In this document: one piece after another, positions 26,008 through 33,904 of the stretch
How positions within the stretch are numbered: the stretch's first letter is position 1
Layout: each line of letters opens with the position of its first letter
Source: Methylotenera sp.
Lineage (GTDB): Bacteria; Pseudomonadota; Gammaproteobacteria; Burkholderiales; Methylophilaceae
DNA length: 37,894 nt
Direction: 5' to 3'
Assembly: GCA_027310735.1 (NCBI GenBank)
Contig: DAIDAH010000001.1
Coordinates: forward strand, 1 to 37,894
The notes under the pieces: generated by a model
Told to the model about the DNA's origin: nothing
Databases searched by the model: none
What the model saw: the letters and a program-made list of their open reading frames with translations, nothing else
Position numbers and translations under genes: made by a program

Positions 26008-26973
26008 TTAAGCCGCAAGCTGGTTTTTCAACTCTTCTTCCATCTCAAAAATATCAGCCACTATCCCGTACTTGGCGATGGTAAAGATTGAAGCACCTGG
26101 GTCAGTATTCACGGCGATAATAGTCGGCACATGCTTCATACCAGCCATATGCTGAATCGATCCCGAAATACCCAGCGCAACGTAAAGTTTGCATGAACCA
26201 ACCACTTTGCCAGATTGCCCGACTTGTCTTGATTTAGGCAGCCACCCAGCATCCGCAATAGGTCGTGAGCAACATAAGGTTGCACCTGCCGTTTCAGCAA
26301 GTTCACGGAACTGTTCAACATTGGTTTCTTCGCCAATGCCGCGACCGATAGACACAATAAAATCAACCGCGGTAATGTCTACATCATTAGCGCCACCGGG
26401 CTCGATAAACTCTTTATTCTGGCTACGAGACTGCACTACAGGTAAATCAAAACTACTTACAGATGGATTAGCCGCGCCTTCAAGGACTTTGAACACACTA
26501 GTACGTAGCGTCAACACAACGGTAGATTTACCTGGAAAATCCACTTCAACATTCACTTTTTGGTTATAACCGCCACGAGTCGCTACTAACTCATCACCTT
26601 GATATTCGGCAATAAATACATCCGTAGCATAGCCATAACCGGCTTTACTTGCCAAAGTCGCAGCATAACCTAGGGCATCAACAGAATGCGGTAGTAACAC
26701 TACGGCGGGGTTCTTTGCTGTAATTAATGCTGAAACGGCTGACTCAAAAATATCAGGATCAAAATCAGCAATTGGCGTTTGCACTACAATCACTTCATCT
26801 ACACCTGCAACTGACAATGCCGGCACAAAAGATTCAGCCTGACTGCCGATGACAGCTACCAGTACCTTATCATCTACTGATTTCTTTAATCCGTATGCCG
26901 CAGCAATAAGCTCTAAACTCACTGGACGCAACTCATTGCGACGATGCTCCGCAATTACTAAAATAGTGCTCAT
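26008..26973 (-). CDS. etfA: electron transfer flavoprotein alpha subunit
   Basis: This 321-residue subunit has the same length as the Methylophilus W3A1 protein. The C-terminal FAD-binding domain shows SIGRGIG, GATLCCSRPIADAGW with Arg237 at the place known to stabilise the flavin semiquinone in W3A1 ETF, and the family signature LYVALGISGSIQHMAG. ETF accepts single electrons from trimethylamine dehydrogenase and carries them to a membrane acceptor. The gene begins two bases after the etfB stop, with GGGAG as ribosome site, and ends at a terminator. Tyr and Leu docking residues on Tmd and EtfB (see those entries) are conserved, so this ETF is very likely dedicated to Tmd. Confidence 0.96.
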   Translation of the reverse strand: MSTILVIAEHRRNELRPVSLELIAAAYGLKKSVDDKVLVAVIGSQAESFVPALSVAGVDEVIVVQTPIADFDPDIFESAVSALITAKNPAVVLLPHSVDALGYAATLASKAGYGYATDVFIAEYQGDELVATRGGYNQKVNVEVDFPGKSTVVLTLRTSVFKVLEGAANPSVSSFDLPVVQSRSQNKEFIEPGGANDVDITAVDFIVSIGRGIGEETNVEQFRELAETAGATLCCSRPIADAGWLPKSRQVGQSGKVVGSCKLYVALGISGSIQHMAGMKHVPTIIAVNTDPGASIFTIAKYGIVADIFEMEEELKNQLAA

Positions 26974-26975
26974 GC

Positions 26976-27770
26976 TTATGCTCCCTTAAATTCGTTAATA
27001 ATCTGGATGATTTTGGCTGCTTGCTCTGCCAGCGAACCTTCAATCATTTCTGCGCGACCTTTTTCTGGGATATACATGCGGCGTACACGTGACATTGAAT
27101 TTCCGGCGCCAACATCACCAGTTGACAGGCCAACATCTGCCAGTGAAAGCTCTTCAATAGGCTTGGCAGCGGCTTGCTTGATACCTCGTAGCGATGCATA
27201 CCGTGGCTTATTAATGCCAAGCTGTATGGTTAATACCGCAGGGCAATTAATTTCAACCTCTTGCAACATGCCGCCTTCAAGCTCACGACGAACCACAGCT
27301 TGACTAGCGCCGGGCTGATATTTAAAATCCGCGACGACTGCCGCATGTGGCCAGTTCAAATAAGCTGCGGTAGAGATACCTGTTGAGGCATAGGAGTGAT
27401 CAGATGACTGTACGCCGGCAAAAACAAGATCTGGCGCTTCTTTTTTGGCAACAGCGGCTAAAATTTTACCAATAGCTATTGCATCAGAACCCTCAATACT
27501 GTCATCCCAAACTCTAATTGCGCGGTCTGCGCCTTTAGCCAGACATTTACGCAAACTTTCATCCACGCGATCAGGTCCAATAGAAACTACAACGACTTCA
27601 ACCTCAGAGTCACTGGACTCTTTGATTTTCATTGCTTCTTCAAGTGAAAAATCATCCCACTCATTCAAGTCATACAGCAGGAAGTCTTCGTCTACATCTT
27701 TTTCATCAGCACGGATTTCAAAATCCTCATCTAATGCTGCGACTTGTTTTACTGCTATCAATATCTTCAT
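26976..27770 (-). CDS. etfB: electron transfer flavoprotein beta subunit
   Basis: This 264-residue subunit again equals the W3A1 length. Visible motifs are KILIAVKQV at the N terminus, VVSIGPDRVDESLRKCLAKGADRAIRV and AGVQSSDHSYASTG at the AMP-binding core, and the recognition loop YASLRGIKQA, where Leu194 is the anchor residue that docks into trimethylamine dehydrogenase. AGGAGAT lies before ATG at 27770. It starts 44 bases after the LRV-protein stop. It acts with EtfA as a soluble heterodimer with one FAD and one AMP. Confidence 0.96.
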   Translation of the reverse strand: MKILIAVKQVAALDEDFEIRADEKDVDEDFLLYDLNEWDDFSLEEAMKIKESSDSEVEVVVVSIGPDRVDESLRKCLAKGADRAIRVWDDSIEGSDAIAIGKILAAVAKKEAPDLVFAGVQSSDHSYASTGISTAAYLNWPHAAVVADFKYQPGASQAVVRRELEGGMLQEVEINCPAVLTIQLGINKPRYASLRGIKQAAAKPIEELSLADVGLSTGDVGAGNSMSRVRRMYIPEKGRAEMIEGSLAEQAAKIIQIINEFKGA

Positions 27771-27814
27771 ATCTTCTATCTCCTAATAACTTCAATACTT
27801 ACCATCATTGTTAA

Positions 27815-29233
27815 TCACCTAACGGCTGACTCACAAAGCCTACTTGCCATCCACCTAAACACCATAAATCTGACTTGAAAATCTGGATCGTCTCGCAAAG
27901 ACCACTTATCCTTCCCTTTTAACCTAACGCTTCCTACTAGCATCAATCGATGTAAATAGTAGGGATCTTCCAGCAAAGGCAACAAGGTTTTACGCGTTGC
28001 ATATTTATTTAAAATCACACCCCTACGTATATCTAGCTCTGGTGATGCAGCCAAATCTTGCAGAATCATTTGCGGAGTGTGCGGGTTATTGGCAACACCA
28101 CTCAGTACGTCAATATTGTTATCTGTAGCCAGCGCTTCCATCACCACCTTTGGTGACTTGTGTTGATAAGCTACTGCAGAGCGCACCCATGCGCTTTGGT
28201 CCTTAGCCAACGCTTTCAACAACCCAACCGGACAGCATGTATTTCTAGCTACAGCCCGCCTTACATCCACCTCAAAATCAACTGAAAGCCTCTCGAGCAC
28301 CTTACGTGGTATCCGTGGATTACGCGCAAGCCACTGGCGCACCCAAGAGTCTTTGTCGTTCGCTAAGGCATTAATACTTGCCGCTGTTAAATCTAACCTT
28401 GCTGCAATTGCACGCCTGACTAGACAACTATCATCAAGAAGCAATCTCATCACCAACACTTCTGGTGACGCTACATTTGAAGCTACACCACACCTAACAG
28501 CGACATCATGACTTGCTGCTAAATTGACCAATGTTTCGCTAGAGACTCTCGCGTTAACTGCCAACTTACGCATGATCTTTACATCTTTGTCGCTTACAGA
28601 TTCATCAATAACCGCCTGCGAGCATCTAGCGTGACCGATTACTGCAGCTCGCACATACTCATCACCTTTGGCATAAATAAAATCAAGTAACTCTGTCGAT
28701 GTGGATGGGTTCTCAGCCAAATTTTTGTACAAAACTCCAATTATTTTGCTGTTTGCCATTCGCTCCAGCATCACACTTAACACCTCTGCACTTGCCGCAG
28801 GATTTCTACTTACCGCTTTTAAGCTTTGCTCATCCTCACTCAACTGCACGATGCTGGCCAAGACACTTACCGGGCTATGCAGGTGTTGCGCAATCAACAC
28901 AGTAAAATCTGAATTTAGTTGCCTGACATCAGCTTGACCAACATAAAGCTGAGACAATGCCTTAGCAGTTGCATTTGGATTCTTATCTAACCGTATGACT
29001 ACGCCACTATCGCCATTACCAGCACTACTATTTGCAATTGCCTCCAGTACAGATGCTGGGGTATGTTCCCATCTGGCCAGCAATAATGTATTACGCCTTT
29101 TATCAAACATAAGCGCTTCCAAACGTCTCTTATCGCGCCCTGTTGCAATGTTATGAACCGCTGCCGCACAGTATGGATCACCAGCTTTGATCGCTAACCT
29201 AACCAAATCAGTGGCTTTAGCTGGCATCCCCAT
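27815..29233 (-). CDS. LRV-repeat (leucine-rich repeat variant) protein in the ETF operon
   Basis: The protein has about 472 residues and is built almost wholly from 22-26 residue alpha repeats of the LRV/HEAT type. Clear copies are AxNPxTPxxxLxxLAxD followed by VRxAVA, for example WVRQWLARNPRIPRKVLERL and VRRAVARNTCCPVGLLKAL. About twelve copies can be counted. The ATG at 29233 begins one base after the upstream stop, and a further ATG at 29227 is possible. The open frame extends back to 29296 inside the upstream gene but lacks a better ribosome site. The N-terminal Fe-S cysteine cluster described for Azotobacter LRV protein is not seen; cysteines are scattered. The position between the membrane Fe-S oxidoreductase and etfB suggests an assembly, scaffold or repair role, which is inference only. 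Confidence 0.85.
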   Translation of the reverse strand: MGMPAKATDLVRLAIKAGDPYCAAAVHNIATGRDKRRLEALMFDKRRNTLLLARWEHTPASVLEAIANSSAGNGDSGVVIRLDKNPNATAKALSQLYVGQADVRQLNSDFTVLIAQHLHSPVSVLASIVQLSEDEQSLKAVSRNPAASAEVLSVMLERMANSKIIGVLYKNLAENPSTSTELLDFIYAKGDEYVRAAVIGHARCSQAVIDESVSDKDVKIMRKLAVNARVSSETLVNLAASHDVAVRCGVASNVASPEVLVMRLLLDDSCLVRRAIAARLDLTAASINALANDKDSWVRQWLARNPRIPRKVLERLSVDFEVDVRRAVARNTCCPVGLLKALAKDQSAWVRSAVAYQHKSPKVVMEALATDNNIDVLSGVANNPHTPQMILQDLAASPELDIRRGVILNKYATRKTLLPLLEDPYYLHRLMLVGSVRLKGKDKWSLRDDPDFQVRFMVFRWMASRLCESAVR

Positions 29234-29234
29234 A

Positions 29235-31361
29235 TCAAACGGCTTGCGGCAAGCCTTCCCACGCTTCATATTCAATACATTCATCAATAAGTTCAATTAG
29301 CTCGCGTACGATGAACTTACCTTCAAATCCAGAGGTTTTTAGTGCATCCTCAAACATCGTTAGATCTTTAGGGCATGAAACTACAAACACCTGTAAACCC
29401 TCAATTTGCCCAGCTTCTTTCATTCTATTGGCTGAAGGTTTTTCGATGCCGACTGGATCCGGTATCCAGATGCGACCACCACCAGCACCGCAACAAAAAG
29501 AGTTGTCACGATTACGTGCCATTTCCACCAGTTCGCAGCCAAGCAGTTTCAGTACATCACGCGGTGCGTCATAACCTTTGTTATAGCGGCCAAGATGGCA
29601 TGGGTCATGGAAAGTCACACGGTAATCGAGCTTCTTTTTCAGTTTGATCTGACCGCTCTCTATAAGCTGCTTCACTTTTGTCGTGTAATGCTCAATCTCA
29701 AACTTACCGCCGAAATCAGGATATTCATTACGGATAGTATTGAATGAGTGAGGGTCTGTTGTGACAATTGACTTAAAGTCACAAGATTGAATAGTCCCAA
29801 TATTAGACGAAGCTAATAACTCATATAGCCCCTCCTCTCCCACTCGGCGCACATCATTACCAGCATTGAGTTCAGCCTCAAAAAGCAAGCCAAAATTCAC
29901 ACCCGCGTGATGCATCAATCGAGCAAAAGACTGTGTTACCTTTTGGTTACGCGGATCAAACGAAGCGTAGTCACCAACAAACCAAAGTACATCCACTGGT
30001 TCTTTACGTGCATCTTTAATTTCAAATGGCAACTCTTTAGCCCAGGCAGCCCTCTTGCGTTTTGATTCGCCAAATGAGTTACCTGTTTTATGGATAGTTT
30101 GCAGCGTTTTTTCCAGCAAAGGCTCCATTTCCCCAGCCTCAACCAGATTACGTCGCATTTGTACAATAATAGGCACATGCTCAACGGCTACAGGACATAT
30201 CTCGACGCAGGCCAGACAAGTACGGCATGACCATAATGTCTCCATAAATACCTGTCCAATATCTTTACCATGAATATCTAACTCAGCTTCTTTCGGGATT
30301 TCTTTTGCGCTCAGCGCATGGTTAGCAAACTCACGCAATGAAAGAATCACATCTCTAGGTGACAATGGTGCACCTACGGCATTGGCAGGGCATGCTTCCT
30401 GGCAACGGCCACACTTGGTACAAGCATCAAGATGCAATAGGTTTTTCCAAGTTAAATCGGTAATTGTCTTGTAGCCCGCGGTTTTTTGCTCATCCGGTAC
30501 TCGAGGCAACCTTTTACCGGCAAGAGGATCCTTGAACATCAAGGATGTTGCAGCAGTGAAAATATGCTTGATTTTAGTATAGGGAATACAAGCTATAAAA
30601 GTCAGCGACAATAAGCCATGAAACCACCACAGGCCTACGCGTAAGTTACTGGCACCTTCAGCAGTTAATCCTATCAACTGCATAAGTTGTGCAAGTAAAG
30701 CGCCAACTGGCGACCATATACGATAATCCCAGACTTCTGGCCGACCACTTAACCAAACTAGACGCGTTGCTTCAAGGACGAAACCTGTAACACCAATCAG
30801 AATGAATGACCATAGAAAAGCCCAGTCTTCTCGCCGATATTGGTTGCGATCAAAATCAGGATCACCAACCTGCCTATCCACCCTTTTATAATCTAACTTA
30901 GGAAGGTTAAGCCATTTACGGCGATACATCATGTAAATCAAACCTACAATTAACCCGATACCAGCCAAATCCAACACAAGGGAAAATAATAGATAAAAGT
31001 TACCGTACCAAAACTGCACGCCAAATAACGGACGCAGTATGTCGTACTCTAGCGTAATGGTAGACGTACCTATAAACAGCAGTACGAAGCCAAAGAAAAT
31101 TAGGCCATGTGCACGACCAGCACTTTTATCACGTCGCACTAATGTGCGATGCGATACCATCGTTTTAGCCATATCAATAAAGCGGTGTAGCAAATCGTTC
31201 CATGAGCCATCAGACTTACCGCGACGGTATTTTCGCAACTGGACATAGACGCCATAAATAAAAACCGCAATGGCTACATAACCAATTGCATAAAATAAAT
31301 ATATCGCCTGTGGCTGAAAGTTTTCAAACAACACTCTGGTGATTTCTTTAGGATTATTCAT
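29235..31361 (-). CDS. membrane Fe-S/CCG oxidoreductase, probable ETF:quinone oxidoreductase (DgcB/FadF-like)
   Basis: The 708-residue protein has six TM helices (about 21-41, 86-104, 122-144, 183-203, 216-235, 245-262; NarI-like, likely heme b), then two [4Fe-4S] motifs, Cys314-317-320-324 and Cys379-382-385-389. A C-terminal CCG-type pair of domains follows, as in HdrD and GlpC. The second CCG is intact (CCGAGGG, about 623-629), while the first lacks its CCG triplet. Homologues oxidise ETF and reduce quinone (EMO/FadF) or support dimethylglycine oxidation (DgcB). Here it sits between tmd and etfBA, so it most likely carries Tmd electrons via ETF to the quinone pool in place of classical ETF-QO. 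The start at 31361 has AGG about 13 bases upstream, which is a weak ribosome site. Confidence 0.88.
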   Translation of the reverse strand: MNNPKEITRVLFENFQPQAIYLFYAIGYVAIAVFIYGVYVQLRKYRRGKSDGSWNDLLHRFIDMAKTMVSHRTLVRRDKSAGRAHGLIFFGFVLLFIGTSTITLEYDILRPLFGVQFWYGNFYLLFSLVLDLAGIGLIVGLIYMMYRRKWLNLPKLDYKRVDRQVGDPDFDRNQYRREDWAFLWSFILIGVTGFVLEATRLVWLSGRPEVWDYRIWSPVGALLAQLMQLIGLTAEGASNLRVGLWWFHGLLSLTFIACIPYTKIKHIFTAATSLMFKDPLAGKRLPRVPDEQKTAGYKTITDLTWKNLLHLDACTKCGRCQEACPANAVGAPLSPRDVILSLREFANHALSAKEIPKEAELDIHGKDIGQVFMETLWSCRTCLACVEICPVAVEHVPIIVQMRRNLVEAGEMEPLLEKTLQTIHKTGNSFGESKRKRAAWAKELPFEIKDARKEPVDVLWFVGDYASFDPRNQKVTQSFARLMHHAGVNFGLLFEAELNAGNDVRRVGEEGLYELLASSNIGTIQSCDFKSIVTTDPHSFNTIRNEYPDFGGKFEIEHYTTKVKQLIESGQIKLKKKLDYRVTFHDPCHLGRYNKGYDAPRDVLKLLGCELVEMARNRDNSFCCGAGGGRIWIPDPVGIEKPSANRMKEAGQIEGLQVFVVSCPKDLTMFEDALKTSGFEGKFIVRELIELIDECIEYEAWEGLPQAV

Positions 31362-31451
31362 TTAGCATCGCCTATTGAAAGGAGTTTATTAAGTTTTTAA
31401 TCGATAACCTTGTAAGGTCTGATTACGTAGAGATTCTTGACTAGCATTTAA

Positions 31452-31487
31452 AGCATGGCTACCGAATCATTATTCAGTAGCCATGCT
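31452..31487 (-). other. hairpin between tmd and the membrane oxidoreductase gene
   Basis: An 11-base perfect stem (AGCATGGCTAC at 31452-31462, GTAGCCATGCT at 31477-31487) with a 14-base loop starts nine bases after the tmd stop. Only a short TTT run follows on the minus strand, so it may be a leaky terminator or a 3' stabiliser that leaves tmd mRNA more abundant than the downstream genes. Confidence 0.6.
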
Positions 31488-31495
31488 GGCAACAT

Positions 31496-33688
31496 TTAAA
31501 CTTTGTACTCTATTTTGAATGTGCCACCCGGCATGTGCGGTGCACCCCAAACAGCGACCTCTCGTTTATATGGAAGAGCAATCTGTGGATTAGCCTCTTC
31601 GATCTCACGCGCCACACGATGGCCTGTGAAGGTTGCATCTGCAATCAATCTTGGAGCTTCGGCATCACCCACTAAATAAATACCTTTGATATCGTTTTCA
31701 GCCCATTCGGATTCGCGTGCTTTAAGTTCATTCCATAGTTTGTTTTCTGAATGACGACCAGTCACTAAAATCAATGAATCAAACTCAAGCCAGCGATGCG
31801 TTGTGTTTGCATCACGAGGAGAAACACCCGGTCCACGATAAGTACGTTTTGAACCATCACCCCAAATGTTATAAATTTCAAGACGACCGGCTTCAATTTT
31901 TGAGCAGAAATGATCTCCTAACTCTTCAACATGCAACTCATGCAACCTACGCATCATATTTGGATACTCAAGTGTAAAGTGCATATAGTTAGCCAGATGC
32001 ACGCCAGACACCACTGTTACTTCATGACCATCTGAAGCTAGTTTTTCAGCCAAGCTAGGCGCCATGAAATAGGTATCTGCATTTAAAATAACCACACGTT
32101 TGCCAATTTTCTTTTTACCTTCAAACACTTGTTCTGGTGTTAATTGATCAGGTAACGAGGCATCTGCACCAGGAATCGCTTCATGTGTTAAGCAGTTATT
32201 ACCATCCGTATTCCAAGAAGAACCAGTTGCGATAATCACTTTGTCAGCGCCGTATTGCAGCACTTCGTCAGCAGTCATGGCTTTTTGACCTAAAGCCACT
32301 TGGCTTTCCTTGTTTTTCTTCACTAATTTATTGATTTGCGTTTCACGATAATCACGGTGATAACTCCACTCGCCTAATCCAGGCAAGGTCGATACCGTAT
32401 TTAAGTGTCCGCCAATTTTTTCTGCTTTATCATACAAATGGACTGTGTAGCCACTTTCCATCAATACGCGTGCAGCTTCAGAACCTGACGGGCCTGCACC
32501 AACAACCAGCACGGAGTCTTTAGAGTTAGTTTTACGGAATTTTTCAGGATGCCAGCCACGGCGATATTCCTCACCTGCGGTAGCATTTTGCGTACAAATC
32601 ATCGGTGGGCCACCGATCTCCCAGCGTGAGATACATACGTTACAACCGATACAAACTCGAATGTCGTCAGAACGACCTTGTTCGATTTTTTGCGGTAAGA
32701 ATGGGTCCGCGATAGAAGGACGTGCGCAACCAATAATATCTGCGTAGCCTTTAGTGACAATTTCAACCATTTTTTCAGGGTCAGTATAACGACCAACACC
32801 TAATACTGGTTTCTTTGATACTTGTTTAACAAACTTAGTCCAAGGCACTTGGTGACCTTGTTGATAAAAACGTGAAGGGCCAGCATCTTCGCCCCATTCA
32901 GCAATATCACCAACATCCACATCCCACAAATCAACTAATGGATCAGCAAGCTCAATGAACTTCATCCCATCAACTTCAACCTCGATTTGTCCTGGACCAT
33001 ATACAGTATCCACAGCAAAACGCGTAGCAATTGCACACTCACTACCAACAGCATGTTTTACTTTTTCTAATGTTTCCAACCAAAAACGCGCACGATTCTC
33101 TAATGAACCACCATACTTATCAGTGCGTTTATTGTAGTAAGGATTTAAAAACTGCAATGGCAAGTATGAGTGAGCGCCATATACATAAACAATATCGAAA
33201 CCTGCATCACGTGAACGTTTGGCAGCATCGACATAATATTGTTGTACTTGCGCAATATCGCTAAGATCCATCTCCTTGCAATAGCTAAGCGTTTCAAATT
33301 CTGACGCATATTGACTTGGCCCACGTGGTGTTGCACGTGATTCCATGTTAGGTGCATGTGCACCACCGTACCAAAGCTCGACACCTGCAAGCGCACCATA
33401 TTTATGGACTTCATCAGTCATTGCACGCAAGTTGCGTACATCACCTTCATCCCAAATACGTGCAGACAATCGATGTGTATCATCAGATTCTGGGTGTATG
33501 GAACAGTACTCTGTATTCATTGCCGCCCAGCCACCTTCAGCCTTCATTGATCTATGTGCAGCTTGGAAGCCAGGTTTATCAGAACCAGCGCCAATACAGT
33601 GCGGCACTTGGTAAAAACGATTACGTAGTGTCTTAGGGCCAATTTGAATAGGTTCAAACAGAATGTCGTGTTTTGGATCGCGTGCCAT
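31496..33688 (-). CDS. tmd: trimethylamine dehydrogenase
   Basis: The 730-residue enzyme is nearly the same as Methylophilus methylotrophus W3A1 Tmd. It oxidises trimethylamine to dimethylamine and formaldehyde. The N-terminal Old-Yellow-Enzyme barrel holds Cys31 (mature Cys30, the covalent 6-S-cysteinyl FMN link). The [4Fe-4S] cysteines fall at RVCIGCNVC plus C in MICTQNA. The C-terminal ADP-binding and flavoprotein-like domains (VVGAGPSGSEAARVL) follow. The substrate cage is conserved, including Tyr61 (mature Tyr60, replaced by Gln in dimethylamine dehydrogenase) and the Trp after ISR (mature Trp355), which favours trimethylamine over dimethylamine as substrate. YHRDYRETQI carries the tyrosine that faces ETF. 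GGAGAG lies before ATG at 33688. Confidence 0.97.
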   Translation of the reverse strand: MARDPKHDILFEPIQIGPKTLRNRFYQVPHCIGAGSDKPGFQAAHRSMKAEGGWAAMNTEYCSIHPESDDTHRLSARIWDEGDVRNLRAMTDEVHKYGALAGVELWYGGAHAPNMESRATPRGPSQYASEFETLSYCKEMDLSDIAQVQQYYVDAAKRSRDAGFDIVYVYGAHSYLPLQFLNPYYNKRTDKYGGSLENRARFWLETLEKVKHAVGSECAIATRFAVDTVYGPGQIEVEVDGMKFIELADPLVDLWDVDVGDIAEWGEDAGPSRFYQQGHQVPWTKFVKQVSKKPVLGVGRYTDPEKMVEIVTKGYADIIGCARPSIADPFLPQKIEQGRSDDIRVCIGCNVCISRWEIGGPPMICTQNATAGEEYRRGWHPEKFRKTNSKDSVLVVGAGPSGSEAARVLMESGYTVHLYDKAEKIGGHLNTVSTLPGLGEWSYHRDYRETQINKLVKKNKESQVALGQKAMTADEVLQYGADKVIIATGSSWNTDGNNCLTHEAIPGADASLPDQLTPEQVFEGKKKIGKRVVILNADTYFMAPSLAEKLASDGHEVTVVSGVHLANYMHFTLEYPNMMRRLHELHVEELGDHFCSKIEAGRLEIYNIWGDGSKRTYRGPGVSPRDANTTHRWLEFDSLILVTGRHSENKLWNELKARESEWAENDIKGIYLVGDAEAPRLIADATFTGHRVAREIEEANPQIALPYKREVAVWGAPHMPGGTFKIEYKV

Positions 33689-33769
33689 GTTATCTCTCCG
33701 GTCATGTGAATAGAATTTACTGATGTGCTATTCTCATTGCGATGCCATATTCAAACAATTACCATCATG

Positions 33770-33800
33770 GCTTACTACTAAGGTGTTACTTGAGTGTGTT
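33770..33800 (-). promoter_or_regulatory. possible weak copy of the dmm box upstream of tmd
   Basis: On the minus strand the tmd leader carries GTAACACCTTAGTAG. It shares ACACCTT and the preceding GTA with the dmm/hemoglobin box, but one base is missing and the flanks differ. It lies between the permease terminator and the tmd start, where the tmd promoter must be. It is a candidate only. Confidence 0.3.
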
Positions 33801-33808
33801 GCAGAAAA

Positions 33809-33861
33809 GCAATAAAAAAGCGGGCGAGGTATAAACGTCCCCTCACCCGCTTTTTTATTGC
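33809..33861. terminator. strong terminator between the permease gene and tmd
   Basis: A 21-base stem (33809-33829 with 33841-33861, one mismatch) has an 11-base loop. The GC core CGGGCGAGG/CCTCACCCG is flanked by six As and six Ts, giving T-runs on both strands. It lies about 45 bases after the permease stop and means tmd needs its own promoter. Confidence 0.92.
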
Positions 33862-33866
33862 TTACG

Positions 33867-33895
33867 GCAGGCCTATAGACATGCAATAGGCCTGC
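33867..33895 (-). other. second hairpin in the permease 3' region
   Basis: A perfect 10-base stem (GCAGGCCTAT at 33867-33876, ATAGGCCTGC at 33886-33895) with a 9-base loop sits between the permease stop and the terminator. It probably protects the 3' end or assists termination. Confidence 0.55.
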
Positions 33896-33904
33896 GAAAG
33901 ACAC

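Noticed and set aside
29234..29296. N-terminal extension of the LRV protein inside the upstream gene
   Set aside because: It would overlap the membrane oxidoreductase gene by about 60 bases. The ATG just after that gene's stop gives a normal coupled start, and the extension shows no repeat.
33345..33636. Several plus-strand frames of about 64-94 codons opposite the start of tmd
   Set aside because: All are antisense to the strongly conserved N-terminal barrel of trimethylamine dehydrogenase, including the FMN-binding cysteine.
31496..33688. Dimethylamine dehydrogenase instead of trimethylamine dehydrogenase
   Set aside because: The substrate-cage tyrosine (residue 61) is present, whereas dimethylamine dehydrogenase has glutamine there, and the sequence follows the W3A1 trimethylamine enzyme throughout.
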